Below the pieces are notes generated by a model. That model saw only the letters and a list, made by a program, of their open reading frames with translations. It was not told the DNA's origin and made no database searches. A DNA stretch of 50,345 nt from Butyrivibrio sp. (GTDB lineage: Bacteria > Bacillota > Clostridia > Lachnospirales > Lachnospiraceae): contig JAILFT010000076.1 of assembly GCA_024697425.1 (NCBI GenBank), forward strand, positions 1-50,345, given 5' to 3'. Below are positions 1 through 10,182 of this stretch, piece by piece. The translations under genes were made by a program, and so were the position numbers. How positions within the stretch are numbered: position 1 is the stretch's first letter; each line of letters starts with the position of its first letter.

Positions 1-3000
1 ACAGCTGAGGTTGATGGTGCAACCAAGTACCTTACAACCGGTGCAACAGGTAACTCACTTACTCTTGAAGATGAAGCCGGTGAGTATTCCGTATGGAAGA
101 TCGTGAACAATGAGGATGGAACATTCCTTATTGGAAATACAAAGGCTTCATTTACAAAGACCAAAGATGGTGTATCCACAACTTATGAGCAGTGGATCGA
201 ATACTATAAGAGTGGAAATAACTTCTCAGCATACAGCTTTAATAAGGGCGAGACTGATGAGAAGATTTATACATTTAAGTTCTATGCAGAGCCTGAAGTA
301 AAAGAGGTTGTGGAGCCTGAGACTCCCGCCGAGACAAACGAGAATAAGGCTCTTAAGGCCGGCGATACAGTTGTTATGTATTGTGATGGCCAGGTGCTTA
401 CAACAACAGCATCAGGAAAGAAGCTGAGCGGTGTAAGCGGAACAATTGATACTGATGGAAATCTTACAATTCCTGAAGGCGCTGTAGTTCTTACTGTTGA
501 ATGCGATGAGACTACAGGTGAGTATGCATTCAAGGATGCTGAAACAGGCAAGTACCTCACCTCTGGTGCAGAAGGAAGTGAACTTACATTTGCAGAGGAA
601 CTTGCGGATCTTGGTCGTTGGAGCCTTGAAGAGCAGACTACAGGTTTCTATGTAAAGAATAAGGCTGCTTTATACCAGAGCAAAACAGCTCAGTACATTG
701 AGTACTACAGCGGATTTACAACATACTCATTAAAGAACGGCGGCAAGGCATATACAATCAGATTCTTCAATGCCAAGGCTGCTGCACAGGAGCCTGCAGG
801 TCCTGATCTTACAATGGGTGAGAAGGTTACTGACCTTTCTAAGCTTACAGACGGAACATCATTTGTTATTACTTATGGTAGTGACAATGTGATCATGACT
901 TCTTCACTTTCAAGCGGAAAGCTTGCCGGTGTAGCAGGTGCTGTAAAGGATGAGCATCTCTATGTTGAGAAGAACAACAGAATCAATGGTAAGCTTGTTG
1001 ATGCAATAGCTCAGTTAACACTTAACACAACAGAGACAGAGGGCGAGTACACCATTTCTGTTAAAGTTGGTGAGAAGACCAAGTATCTTTCAGCAGAAGC
1101 TACAGGTCGAAAAGTAAAGCTCGTTGATACTGCAGATGATTGCTCAGTATGGAACATCGTTAGCGCAGACAACGGTGCATTCCAGCTCAAGAATACCAAG
1201 TCTGTAAAAGGCAGCGGTGATTCAGCTGTTGCGCAGTGGTTTGAGTACTTTAACGGCTTTACTGTATATGACTATACTGAAGGAACTACAGCAAAAACCA
1301 ACTACACATTCAACTTCTACACAGTTCCTGATGTAGTTGAGGTTGTTGAGCCCACTATCACAAATGAGAAGACTGCTTTTGAAGATGGCGATAAGGTCAT
1401 TATGGTTATCGAAGGCATGGCTCTTACATCATCACTTTCAGGTGCTGTCACAGAGGTTGCTGAAGACGGAACACTTGCAGGAGAAGGTGCACTTGTTCTT
1501 ACAGTAGAGAAGACTGACGATTACACAGCACTTAAGTACACTAATGCTGACGGTGTTGATAAGTACCTTACTGCCAAGGTTTCAGGTACCAAGGGAAGCC
1601 TTGAGTTTACAGCGAAGGAAACAGATGAGCTTGCAGATGATTGCAAGTGGACTCTTGAGAGCCAGACAGACGGCGGATTCTATGTGAAGAATAATTCTGC
1701 CGCTATTACAGACAAGAACAACAATGCAAATCCTCTTTACATTGAGTACTACAACGGAAGCTTCACAGCATATACACTTGGCAAGGGTGGAGATATCTAC
1801 CGCGCAAGATTCTATGCTGCTGAGGAAAAAGAGCCTGTTGATCCCGCAGCTACCGGCGAGAACAGAGACTTAAAGACAGGCGACCTTGTTGTAATGTTCA
1901 ACAGCAATAAGGTTCTCAGTGCTACAGCTGATGGATCAAGACTTAAGGGTGTTGATGCCACACTTGGTGAGGACGGCGTTCTTACAGTTCCCGATGGCGC
2001 AGCTTACCTTAGAGTTACAGTTGATGGCGAGGGATACGTTACCTTTAAGAATGAGTTAACAGGTAAGTTCCTCATGACAGGCGAGACCGGCGGAAACCTT
2101 TCATTCGCTGATGCACAGTCAGATGCAACTCTTTGGAAACTTGAGAGACAGGATGTTGGATTCCACGTGCTCAACAAGGTTGCTAAGCACGGCGCTAATC
2201 CCGATCAGTACCTTGAGTGCTATAACGGAAACTTTACAACCTATTCACTTCAGAATACTGATATTTATAACATCAGATTCTTCAATGCGCAGATGCCTGC
2301 GACAGTTGAAGACGGCGTAGAGATGGCAGTTGCTCAGTGGGGCGGAAATGCCAACTACAGAGACGCAGGCGTAACAGATGTCATCTATGGTGACCTTGTT
2401 TCAGCCAACGATATGCTTGATACCGACGCTGAGTACAGAGCTGTTGTAAGCGGCAAGCCTGCAACCATGTACGATGTAACCAAAGGCGCTACAGGATCTG
2501 AGAACTTCTACATGATCGGTGGCGGTCTTGGAACCGGAACTGACGATTACATGCAGCTCAAGTTCCCTTATTCAGGTTATGGAAACGGTAAGCTTTCCTT
2601 CAGACTGAGAGCTACCGGAACAGCACCGGGAACTTTCCAGCTTATGTATTCTGTTGATGGCGGAGAAACATTTGCCAACTTTACAACAGGTACTTACGAC
2701 TGCTCCTATACAGCTTATAAGACAACTAAGAACGACGACGGAACACCTAAACAGGAACAATATGCTGTTGAAAAGAAGGGTGATGTCACAGACGGTATCG
2801 CTAATGCAGGTATCGGTGTATATGTTGATAAAAAAGGAAACGCTTCTTCACAGTATGTGTCATTCGAGTTTGCTATTCCTTCCGGTGCAAACGGTGCAGA
2901 TGAGCTTATTATCAGACTTGTACCTGGAAATACAGCCGCAGGTGAAGGCAAAGAGATCCAGACCGGCGGTAAGGTTCGTATTGACTGTGTAAAGGCAGTA

Positions 3001-6000
3001 GCCGCACCTATCGTTTCATCAGACGTATGCGGATATGTTAAGTCAACTCCTGCAGCAGGAGAGGTTGCACTTGGAACCAAGGTTACACTTTCCAGCACAA
3101 CAGAGGGAGCAACCATCATGTACTCAATTGATGGTGCTGAATTTACAGACTATTCTCCCGGAGCAGAAATTGCTCTTGATAAGCTTCCTGTTCTTATTCA
3201 GGCTTATGCTGTAAGGGATGGCCTTAAGAGAAGCTTGACATCAAGACTTTACTTCACTCAGGAGCAGGTTCAGAACGTAACTGCTAAGCCCAACGGTGGA
3301 TCAATCAGAGAAACCGATAACATCAAGCTTACCTGCAAGACTGAAGGCGCTAAGATATGGTACGCATATACAGATAATTCTGTAGCTGAAGCTACAACAG
3401 ACAGCAGCGCAGAGGCTTCATCAGAAGCTTCAAATGAGAATGCAGCAGCTGAGGCTTCATCACAGGAGCCGGTTATCGATGAGTCAAAGCTTACATGGAT
3501 CGAGTACACAACTCCTTTCCAGGCAAAAGAGCTTCCTTGCACAATCGTTGTTAAAGCTACCAAGGAAGGCTGCCTTGACAGTGCGATCAAGACACTTAAG
3601 TTCACGAAGAAGACAAGTGATAAGTACAACATTTACTTTGGACAGATTCACTCCCACACCAACTTCTCAGACGGTGCAGGAACATGTGAAGAGGCATTTA
3701 ACCATGCTGCAAACGAAGTTGCTAACCTTGACTTCCTTGCAGTAACAGACCACTCTAACTCTCTTGATCATGAGGGAGATTCAGTGATCTCCAAGAACGT
3801 TGATACTTCAGCTGAGGACGAGTGGACAAAGGGCCACGCTCTTGCTGAGAAGTATTCAAGAGATGACTTCACATGTCTCTACGGTTATGAGATGACATGG
3901 AGTAACGGTCTGGGACATATGAACACCTTTGCTACTCCCGGATTCCAGAGTAGAACACAGAAGAATTTCTCTTCTTTCGGAACTGCTCTTACAAATTACT
4001 ATCAGGCACTTAACACAGTTCCTGATTCAATCAGTATGTTTAACCATCCCGGAACAACTTTCGGTGATTTCCAGGATTTCGCATACTTTAGTGATGCAAA
4101 CGACAGCCTTATCAATATGATCGAGGTAGGTAACGGTGAAGGAGCTATCGGTTCTTCAGGATACTTCCCTTCATATCAGTACTACACAAGAGCACTTGAT
4201 AAGGGATGGCACGTAGCTCCCGCCAACAACCAGGATAACCACAAGGGTAGATGGGGAGATGCAAATACTGCAAGAACAGTAGTATTGGCAGATGCCAACA
4301 ACGAAGAGAATATCTACAATGCTATGAGAGAGCGTCGTATGTATGCTACAGAGGATAACGACCTTAGCATTTACTACACTCTTGATAACAACATCATGGG
4401 ATCAATCCTTGATACAGAGGATGTTGAAGATAAGGTTCATATCAAGGTAGAACTCAGTGATCCTACAGATGCACAGATCGGTACTGTATCAGTAATTGTT
4501 AACGGTGGTATTGAGGCTGCTATGGCGGGCGTTCTTACAAATGATGCAACCGGCGACAATGCAGTTACATTTGATATTCCTGCTGCTTATTCTTACTACT
4601 ACATCAAGGTAGTTCAGCCCGATGGAAACATCGCTGTTACTGCTCCTGTATGGGTGGGCGAGGTTGAGGCTTGCGGAATCAACAGCGTAACAACCACAAC
4701 AACCCTTCCTGTAAAGGGCGAGAACCTGGATATCAACGTAGAGTTCTTCAATAACGAGAAGAAGGATCTTAAGATAACTCAGGTTAATATCGTGGCAACT
4801 GATGCTGAGGGAGCAGAGACCAAGGTTGCTACTCTTACCGGAGATGACCTCAAGGATGTAGCTACCGTTAAGTCCAACAGCACAGCAAAAATGACATACA
4901 ATTATGTATGCCAGGATGCCGGACAGGTAATCTATACAGTTACAGCTTACGGAGATCTTGATGGTGTATATAAGGTTTACACAGGAAACCTTAAAGTGAA
5001 ATATGTCACACCTGATATGGTTGGGGATGTTATCATCGACGGTACACATGCCAACGATTATGTTGCCGGATACTACGGCGGAAATATGGGCAACTTCATT
5101 AAGCTTTGTGCTGAAAACAGCCTCAGAGCTACAGTTGTTACCGATAAGACTGCTTATACTCAGGAAATGGTCAATAAGGCTAAGTTCATGGTAATCTCTG
5201 CTCCTGCTTTCAAGGATGGAGAAGCAGCCAATACCGGAGCATACAAGAAGTCAACTTTTGAGCCTGAGTTCATAGAGCTGGTTAAGAACTACGTAGCTCA
5301 GGGCGGAACAGTTCTTGTTTGCGGACTAGCTGATTACAACAATCCTATGGCTGCAACAGAACTGAACAAGATCCTTTCAGCTATCGGATCAACCATCACA
5401 GTAAACTCCGATGAGTGTATTGATGATGAGAAGAATGGCGGACAGGCATACAGACTGTATCCTTCAAACCATAAGGCTGATTCACCTTACCTTTACGGCG
5501 TAGTCGAAGGACAGACATACAGCCAGTATTCAGGCTGCAGCATCAGCTTTACAGAGGGCGAGACTGATACAGTAAAGGCCGCTGAGAAGCTTGTATGGGG
5601 ATTTGAGTCAACATACTCCAAGGATTGCAAGGATGAGGCCAATAATAAGATTGGTGATGGCGGAAACGGTGTTGTTTCTGATAACAAGGGCAATGTAAAC
5701 TTCCTTGTTCACCAGGAGACAAAGGCAGGCGGAGACATCTTCGTTGCCGGCGGTGTATTTGTTTCAGACTTTGAGATCAAGGCAGAGATGGACAACAACG
5801 ATTCTCTTCCTTACATGAACCTCAATATTGCAAAGAACATTATCAAGCAGAACAAAGTTAGTATTCCTACATCTACAATTGCTGAGGCACGTAAGGGTAA
5901 CACCGGCGATGTATTCGCAGTTGAAGGATATGTAACAGTAGGAACAGACAACGAGTACAACAAGTTCTTCGATACAATCTACATTCAGGATGATACAGCA

Positions 6001-7521
6001 GGTATTGATATCTTCCCTTATGCAGAGGCAGGACTTGCTATCGGAACAAAGGTAAGAATCACAGGTTATGTAGCATCTTACCAGGGTGACCTTGAGCTTA
6101 AGGTTATGGAATCAGAGATTCTTGATGCTGAGCACAAGATCTACTTACCTAAGGAAGTATCAACCGAGGAAGCTATGGATTACGATAAGCTCGGTGGTTC
6201 TCTCCTTAAGACTGAAGGTAAAGTTACAAGAGCAACTGTAGAGAACGGAGCTCTTTCAGAGTTCTGGCTCGAAGATGAGACCGGAAAAGAGGCAGCTATC
6301 TTCATCGATGGTTATATCTATTCCGGAGAGACAGGTAAGAACGAGCTTGCAGACGAGATGTTTGATGGCGACGGAAAACTGCTCGAGGGACTTACAGCAT
6401 CAGCTGTCGGTGTTCTCTACATGCATCCCGAAGGAGACAGTGATGTTTCTGTACCTGTATTCCGTGTAAGAAACTGCGACGAGATCATTGTTAAGCAGAA
6501 TGGCGCTGATGTTACACCTAAGTGCGCTGAGGTTACAGCAACTCCTGAAGCTGGAACAGTTGAGAAGGATACAGAGGTAACACTTTCCTGCACAACTGAC
6601 GGAGCAGTTATTAAGTACAGAGTTGATGACGGCGAGTTTAAAGAGTATACTGAGGCCATCAAAGTATCTGCTGATATGACCATTGAGGCATATGCTACAG
6701 CAGAAGGTTACAGAGACGGCAACAAGAAGAAATTCACTTACACACTGAAGACACAGGATGAGCCCGGCACAGGATCATCAGACGAGCCCGGAACAGGATC
6801 ATCAGACGAGCCCGGCACAGGATCATCAGACGAGCCCGGCACAGGATCATCAGACGAGCCCGGAACAGGATCATCAGATCAGCCTGGTACAGGATCAAGT
6901 GAGTCAGGCAGCGGCAGCAGCTCAGAGAGCGGAAGCGGTTCAACAGGCAGCGGAAGTGGTTCAGGCAGCGGAAGTGGTTCAGGCAGCGGAAGCGGCTCAG
7001 GCAGCGGAAGTGGTTCAGGCAGTGGAAGCGGTTCAGGTTCAACAGGTAGTGGAAGCACAGGTTCAGGCTCAAGCGCATCAACTGGTGCTACAACCGGAAC
7101 TACAACAGGTGCAGCAACCACAACAACACCTGCTACAACAACACCCGGAACAACAACCACAACTACTACACCTGGTGCAGCAACCGGTACAACAACCGGT
7201 AACACAACAGGCACTACTACCGGAACAACAGGCAATACAACCACAACAACTCCTGAAGCAACAACCATTGAAGAAGGTGAGACACCTCTTGCAGAGAATG
7301 TTGAGGCAGCTACAGAGGCTTCAACAGAGGAAGCTGTAACAGAGGCTACTGAGGAGACTCCTGCAGAAGAAGCTAACATCACTGATGCAGAGACACCTAC
7401 AACTGACAAGCCCGAGAGCAAAGGCTTCCCTGTAGCAGCAGTTGTTATCATCATTCTTGCGGCTCTTGCTGCAGCAGGATTCGGTGTATTTAAGTTCTTG
7501 AGATTTAGAAATGTTAAATAA
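1..7521 (+). CDS. Giant cell-surface PHP-domain metallophosphoesterase (5' end missing)
   Basis: The reading frame is open from base 1, so the gene starts outside the window; over 2,500 residues are visible. Order seen: the tail of one and four full copies of a ~150-residue repeat (about 1-300, 346-783, 820-1335, 1375-1820, 1860-2295) ending in a QYIEYY-G-FT-YSL-type block; a beta-rich, possibly sugar-binding domain (2320-3000); two chitobiase-C/Fn3-like repeats (3020-3600); a PHP domain from 3619 with metal-ligand motifs HSHTNFSDG and VTDHSN (CehA/McbA-like); a GATase-like Rossmann region (5010-5760); two OB-fold segments (5880-6470); a third chitobiase-C-like repeat (6517-6750); a DEPGTGSS repeat and Gly/Ser/Thr stalk (6757-7260); an acidic linker; and a membrane helix with a short basic tail (7420-7518). 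There is no LPXTG, so anchoring is by the helix. PHP plus OB domains suggest extracellular hydrolysis of a phosphate ester or nucleic-acid-derived substrate; the substrate is inference. Confidence 0.85.
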   Translation, partial: TAEVDGATKYLTTGATGNSLTLEDEAGEYSVWKIVNNEDGTFLIGNTKASFTKTKDGVSTTYEQWIEYYKSGNNFSAYSFNKGETDEKIYTFKFYAEPEVKEVVEPETPAETNENKALKAGDTVVMYCDGQVLTTTASGKKLSGVSGTIDTDGNLTIPEGAVVLTVECDETTGEYAFKDAETGKYLTSGAEGSELTFAEELADLGRWSLEEQTTGFYVKNKAALYQSKTAQYIEYYSGFTTYSLKNGGKAYTIRFFNAKAAAQEPAGPDLTMGEKVTDLSKLTDGTSFVITYGSDNVIMTSSLSSGKLAGVAGAVKDEHLYVEKNNRINGKLVDAIAQLTLNTTETEGEYTISVKVGEKTKYLSAEATGRKVKLVDTADDCSVWNIVSADNGAFQLKNTKSVKGSGDSAVAQWFEYFNGFTVYDYTEGTTAKTNYTFNFYTVPDVVEVVEPTITNEKTAFEDGDKVIMVIEGMALTSSLSGAVTEVAEDGTLAGEGALVLTVEKTDDYTALKYTNADGVDKYLTAKVSGTKGSLEFTAKETDELADDCKWTLESQTDGGFYVKNNSAAITDKNNNANPLYIEYYNGSFTAYTLGKGGDIYRARFYAAEEKEPVDPAATGENRDLKTGDLVVMFNSNKVLSATADGSRLKGVDATLGEDGVLTVPDGAAYLRVTVDGEGYVTFKNELTGKFLMTGETGGNLSFADAQSDATLWKLERQDVGFHVLNKVAKHGANPDQYLECYNGNFTTYSLQNTDIYNIRFFNAQMPATVEDGVEMAVAQWGGNANYRDAGVTDVIYGDLVSANDMLDTDAEYRAVVSGKPATMYDVTKGATGSENFYMIGGGLGTGTDDYMQLKFPYSGYGNGKLSFRLRATGTAPGTFQLMYSVDGGETFANFTTGTYDCSYTAYKTTKNDDGTPKQEQYAVEKKGDVTDGIANAGIGVYVDKKGNASSQYVSFEFAIPSGANGADELIIRLVPGNTAAGEGKEIQTGGKVRIDCVKAVAAPIVSSDVCGYVKSTPAAGEVALGTKVTLSSTTEGATIMYSIDGAEFTDYSPGAEIALDKLPVLIQAYAVRDGLKRSLTSRLYFTQEQVQNVTAKPNGGSIRETDNIKLTCKTEGAKIWYAYTDNSVAEATTDSSAEASSEASNENAAAEASSQEPVIDESKLTWIEYTTPFQAKELPCTIVVKATKEGCLDSAIKTLKFTKKTSDKYNIYFGQIHSHTNFSDGAGTCEEAFNHAANEVANLDFLAVTDHSNSLDHEGDSVISKNVDTSAEDEWTKGHALAEKYSRDDFTCLYGYEMTWSNGLGHMNTFATPGFQSRTQKNFSSFGTALTNYYQALNTVPDSISMFNHPGTTFGDFQDFAYFSDANDSLINMIEVGNGEGAIGSSGYFPSYQYYTRALDKGWHVAPANNQDNHKGRWGDANTARTVVLADANNEENIYNAMRERRMYATEDNDLSIYYTLDNNIMGSILDTEDVEDKVHIKVELSDPTDAQIGTVSVIVNGGIEAAMAGVLTNDATGDNAVTFDIPAAYSYYYIKVVQPDGNIAVTAPVWVGEVEACGINSVTTTTTLPVKGENLDINVEFFNNEKKDLKITQVNIVATDAEGAETKVATLTGDDLKDVATVKSNSTAKMTYNYVCQDAGQVIYTVTAYGDLDGVYKVYTGNLKVKYVTPDMVGDVIIDGTHANDYVAGYYGGNMGNFIKLCAENSLRATVVTDKTAYTQEMVNKAKFMVISAPAFKDGEAANTGAYKKSTFEPEFIELVKNYVAQGGTVLVCGLADYNNPMAATELNKILSAIGSTITVNSDECIDDEKNGGQAYRLYPSNHKADSPYLYGVVEGQTYSQYSGCSISFTEGETDTVKAAEKLVWGFESTYSKDCKDEANNKIGDGGNGVVSDNKGNVNFLVHQETKAGGDIFVAGGVFVSDFEIKAEMDNNDSLPYMNLNIAKNIIKQNKVSIPTSTIAEARKGNTGDVFAVEGYVTVGTDNEYNKFFDTIYIQDDTAGIDIFPYAEAGLAIGTKVRITGYVASYQGDLELKVMESEILDAEHKIYLPKEVSTEEAMDYDKLGGSLLKTEGKVTRATVENGALSEFWLEDETGKEAAIFIDGYIYSGETGKNELADEMFDGDGKLLEGLTASAVGVLYMHPEGDSDVSVPVFRVRNCDEIIVKQNGADVTPKCAEVTATPEAGTVEKDTEVTLSCTTDGAVIKYRVDDGEFKEYTEAIKVSADMTIEAYATAEGYRDGNKKKFTYTLKTQDEPGTGSSDEPGTGSSDEPGTGSSDEPGTGSSDEPGTGSSDQPGTGSSESGSGSSSESGSGSTGSGSGSGSGSGSGSGSGSGSGSGSGSGSGSGSTGSGSTGSGSSASTGATTGTTTGAATTTTPATTTPGTTTTTTTPGAATGTTTGNTTGTTTGTTGNTTTTTPEATTIEEGETPLAENVEAATEASTEEAVTEATEETPAEEANITDAETPTTDKPESKGFPVAAVVIIILAALAAAGFGVFKFLRFRNVK
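6757..6900 (+). repeat. Six tandem 24-bp units encoding DEPGTGSS
   Basis: Six exact-length 24-base units, each coding for D(E/Q)PGTGSS, sit between the last chitobiase-C-like domain and the Gly-Ser stalk of the surface protein. Units differ mostly at third codon positions (GGC/GGA), and the last has diverged (DQ, TCAAGT). A Gly-Ser low-complexity tract continues to about 7080 and a Thr-rich tract to about 7260. Such a wall-spanning spacer can change length by slippage. Confidence 0.95.
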
Positions 7522-8668
7522 GAATCTTGATAAAAAAAGAATAATAATTAACACCCTTGTAATACTTGTTTTCTTACTGGTTATGATTGGGGTACTGTTC
7601 CTGGTTAACAGGGACAGACCCCGTTATACCACCACTTCCTCTACAGGAGTGGAGTTTGAGAATGCCAAGGTCCTCGCGATAACAGAAGATAATTCTGTTG
7701 TCGATGAGGACACCGAGGGTGTCCTTAAAGGGAGCATGGAATTGAAGGTGAAGATTCTCACCGGAAGGTACAAGGGCGATGTATGCTTTGTTACCAACTA
7801 TTTCAGCTCCCTTTATAACGTAATAGTCAAAGAAGGCGACACTGTCTGCGTCAGAATTGATACCACAGGCGATAGGGCTTATAACTGCAGCATATACAAC
7901 TATGACAGGATTCCTTTGATGATTGGTCTGGTCCTGGTATTCTTCCTGGCCCTGGCTCTGATCGGAGGATTCCAGGGAGTAAAGGCATTTGCAGGCCTTT
8001 TATATACGATCATCTGTATGTTCTGGCTGCTTTTGCCCCTTACACTTAAGGGGGTTCCTGCTATTCCTCTTACCTGCGCTATCATCTTTGTGACCAGTGC
8101 TGTGTGCTTTTACCTTATCGGAGGCATCAGTAAAAAGACCATTGCGGCTGCTCTGGGATGTATCAGTGGCGTGCTTATAGCTGCGCTCCTTGGACAGATA
8201 GCTGCAAACATCGGCGGAATAACTACTTTCCAGATGGACGAGGCGGAGGCACTTCTCCTGCTCAAGAGTACGACTGCGATTAAGATGAGAGGTCTTTTCA
8301 CCAGTGGAATACTGATCGCGGCCATGGGCGCTGTAATGGATATCACAATGTCCATCGCGTCTGCTCTTGAGGAAGTTCATGTTGCGGATCCGGGAAAAGA
8401 TGTAAAGGGGCTTATAAAGTCAGGTCTCAACATCGGAAGGGATGCAATGGGAACAATGGCAAACACTCTGGTTCTTGCTTATGTGGGCAGCGCTCTTAAC
8501 ATGTGCGTTCTCATCTACTCCTACGGAGTTGGCTGGAGACAGCTTCTTTGTACCGATTTCGTGGCAATAGAGGTTATACGTGCTGTTGCCGGCAGCGTTG
8601 GAATAATCTGTGCTGTACCTTGTGTTTCCGTATTTGCAGCACTTCTTTATACTTCTAAGAAACATTGA
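7511..8668 (+). CDS. YibE/F family multipass membrane protein
   Basis: A 385-residue membrane protein that I recognise as the YibE/F family. An N-terminal helix (about residues 12-31) is followed by an extracytoplasmic beta-rich segment (about 40-125) and then seven or so hydrophobic helices to the C-terminus. Family hallmarks include the GGFQG-KA loop after the second helix, the MGAVMDITMSIASAL segment and the conserved GRDAMGTMANTL stretch. The molecular function of the family is not established; transport has been suggested. Its ATG lies 11 bases inside the end of the surface-protein gene, in another frame, with no clear Shine-Dalgarno sequence, so translation may be coupled to the upstream gene. 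That points to co-expression with the surface protein, but a functional link is only inferred. Confidence 0.85.
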   Translation: MLNKNLDKKRIIINTLVILVFLLVMIGVLFLVNRDRPRYTTTSSTGVEFENAKVLAITEDNSVVDEDTEGVLKGSMELKVKILTGRYKGDVCFVTNYFSSLYNVIVKEGDTVCVRIDTTGDRAYNCSIYNYDRIPLMIGLVLVFFLALALIGGFQGVKAFAGLLYTIICMFWLLLPLTLKGVPAIPLTCAIIFVTSAVCFYLIGGISKKTIAAALGCISGVLIAALLGQIAANIGGITTFQMDEAEALLLLKSTTAIKMRGLFTSGILIAAMGAVMDITMSIASALEEVHVADPGKDVKGLIKSGLNIGRDAMGTMANTLVLAYVGSALNMCVLIYSYGVGWRQLLCTDFVAIEVIRAVAGSVGIICAVPCVSVFAALLYTSKKH

Positions 8669-8707
8669 TTAGTGGATATAAGCTGTGACTTGTGCTATGA
8701 TTGTCAA

Positions 8708-10144
8708 ATGACGACTTTTGAGACAGGAAACAGAGAAGAAGCAATTAAATACAAATTCACACTGAAGGAGTGTCTCTTCGGAGATACTGCCTTCTATAGA
8801 AGAGTGGCTATGGTCGTAGTTCCCATGATTGTTCAGAATACGCTGAGCAACATTGTGGGTCTGCTTGATAATGTCATGGTCGGACAGGTGGGAACGCTTC
8901 CCATGTCTGCTGTGGCTATCGTAAACCAGCTGCTCTTCATTTTTTATCTTTGCATTTGGGGATCCCTGGCAGGAGCCGGTATTTTCAGTACTCAGTTTTT
9001 CGGCAAAGGTGATATGGACGGAGTTCGTTATTCCATCCGTTTCAAGCTGATAACCGCAGTAGTAATATTGACGGCGGCATTGCTTATCCTTTTCAACCTC
9101 GGCCCCGACCTGATATCTCTTTATATTGCAAAAGAAACATCACCTGCCGATGCTGCAGCGACAATGGGTTACGCCGTGTCCTACCTCAATATCATGCTGG
9201 TTGGGCTGATAGGCTTCAGTATTACACAGGTTTATGCCAGTGCCATGAGAGAGTCAGGCAAGACCACGCTGCCCATGATCGCCAGTATGGTGGCCATGCT
9301 GGTGAACTTCGTTTTCAACGCGCTTTTGATCTTCGGACTTTTCTTTTTCCCGAAGATGGGGGTTCTTGGAGCAGCAATAGCAACGGTCATTTCCAGATTC
9401 ACCGAGCTTCTTATAGTGATTGTTGGAGCCCACAAAAGTGGATCAAAGTATAAGTTCTTCAAGGGGCTCTACCATGGCTTCAGGATTCCTGTGAATCTTA
9501 TCTGGCCCATACTTTCAAGGTCTCTGCCTCTTCTTATGAATGAGTTTTTGTGGAGCCTTGGACAGGCAACTTTGATGCAGGCATATTCACTGCGAGGAAT
9601 AGCCGTTATTGCTGCCATGAACATCAGCGGAACCATATCACAGATATTCAACGAAGTCTTTTTATCTCTGGGTAACTCGGCGGGAATCGTTGTGGGACAG
9701 GAGCTTGGCGCGGACAGACTGGTGAATGCCAGAAGAACAGCCTGGAGAATGGCTGCGCTGTCGGTGGGCAGTACCTTTGTAATGGGAGGATTGCTTGCAA
9801 TTGCGGCGCCGTTGATCCCCCGCATTTACAATATCGAGCCTGATATCAAGAAGCTGGCTACGGAGTTTATTCTGGTGGTAGCCTGCATGATGCCTATACA
9901 TGCTTTTGCCAACGTATCGTACTTTACCATGCGTTCCGGCGGGAAAACAGCCATCACTTTCCTGTTCGACAGCTGCTATGCCTGGGTGATCTCGGTGCCT
10001 ACAGCTTATATGCTCAGCAGATTCACAACTCTGCCGGCCATCAACGTATTCATCATTGTTAATCTTGTGGAGATTGGTAAGGACATCATCGGATTCTGTC
10101 TCGTAAGAAGCGGAGTCTGGGTCAGAAATATAGTAAAGAGCTGA
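8708..10144 (+). CDS. MATE family multidrug/Na+ efflux transporter
   Basis: A 478-residue polytopic protein with about 12 hydrophobic helices and the MATE signature near the N-terminus (PMIVQNTLSNIVGLLDNVMVG), plus internal pseudo-symmetry between halves (second half begins near LIWPILSRSLPLLMNE). MATE proteins export cationic drugs or metabolites using Na+ or H+ gradients; the substrate cannot be read here. I chose the ATG at 8708 because the family normally has only a short cytosolic tail before helix 1. An in-frame GTG at 8672, three bases after the yibE/F stop, would add 12 Cys-rich residues. Neither start has a convincing Shine-Dalgarno sequence. The gene follows yibE/F closely and is closed by the hairpin at 10190. 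Confidence 0.9.
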   Translation: MTTFETGNREEAIKYKFTLKECLFGDTAFYRRVAMVVVPMIVQNTLSNIVGLLDNVMVGQVGTLPMSAVAIVNQLLFIFYLCIWGSLAGAGIFSTQFFGKGDMDGVRYSIRFKLITAVVILTAALLILFNLGPDLISLYIAKETSPADAAATMGYAVSYLNIMLVGLIGFSITQVYASAMRESGKTTLPMIASMVAMLVNFVFNALLIFGLFFFPKMGVLGAAIATVISRFTELLIVIVGAHKSGSKYKFFKGLYHGFRIPVNLIWPILSRSLPLLMNEFLWSLGQATLMQAYSLRGIAVIAAMNISGTISQIFNEVFLSLGNSAGIVVGQELGADRLVNARRTAWRMAALSVGSTFVMGGLLAIAAPLIPRIYNIEPDIKKLATEFILVVACMMPIHAFANVSYFTMRSGGKTAITFLFDSCYAWVISVPTAYMLSRFTTLPAINVFIIVNLVEIGKDIIGFCLVRSGVWVRNIVKS

Positions 10145-10182
10145 CGCTGTTAAAGAGCGGATAATTTAAAATGTTGATGCTA

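Noticed and set aside
6734..7454. Long open frames on the other strand and frame within the surface-protein stalk
   Set aside because: They arise from the low-complexity DEPGTGSS, Gly-Ser and Thr repeats; translations are Leu/Pro/Val or Gln-only repeats without start signals.
7380..7521. Possible sortase signal on the surface protein
   Set aside because: No LPXTG-like motif before the membrane helix; the sequence there is TDKPESKGFPVA. Anchoring by the helix is the simpler reading.
8672..8707. GTG start for the MATE protein
   Set aside because: It adds 12 Cys-rich residues not expected at a MATE N-terminus and has no ribosome site. The ATG at 8708 lacks one too, so the choice stays tentative.
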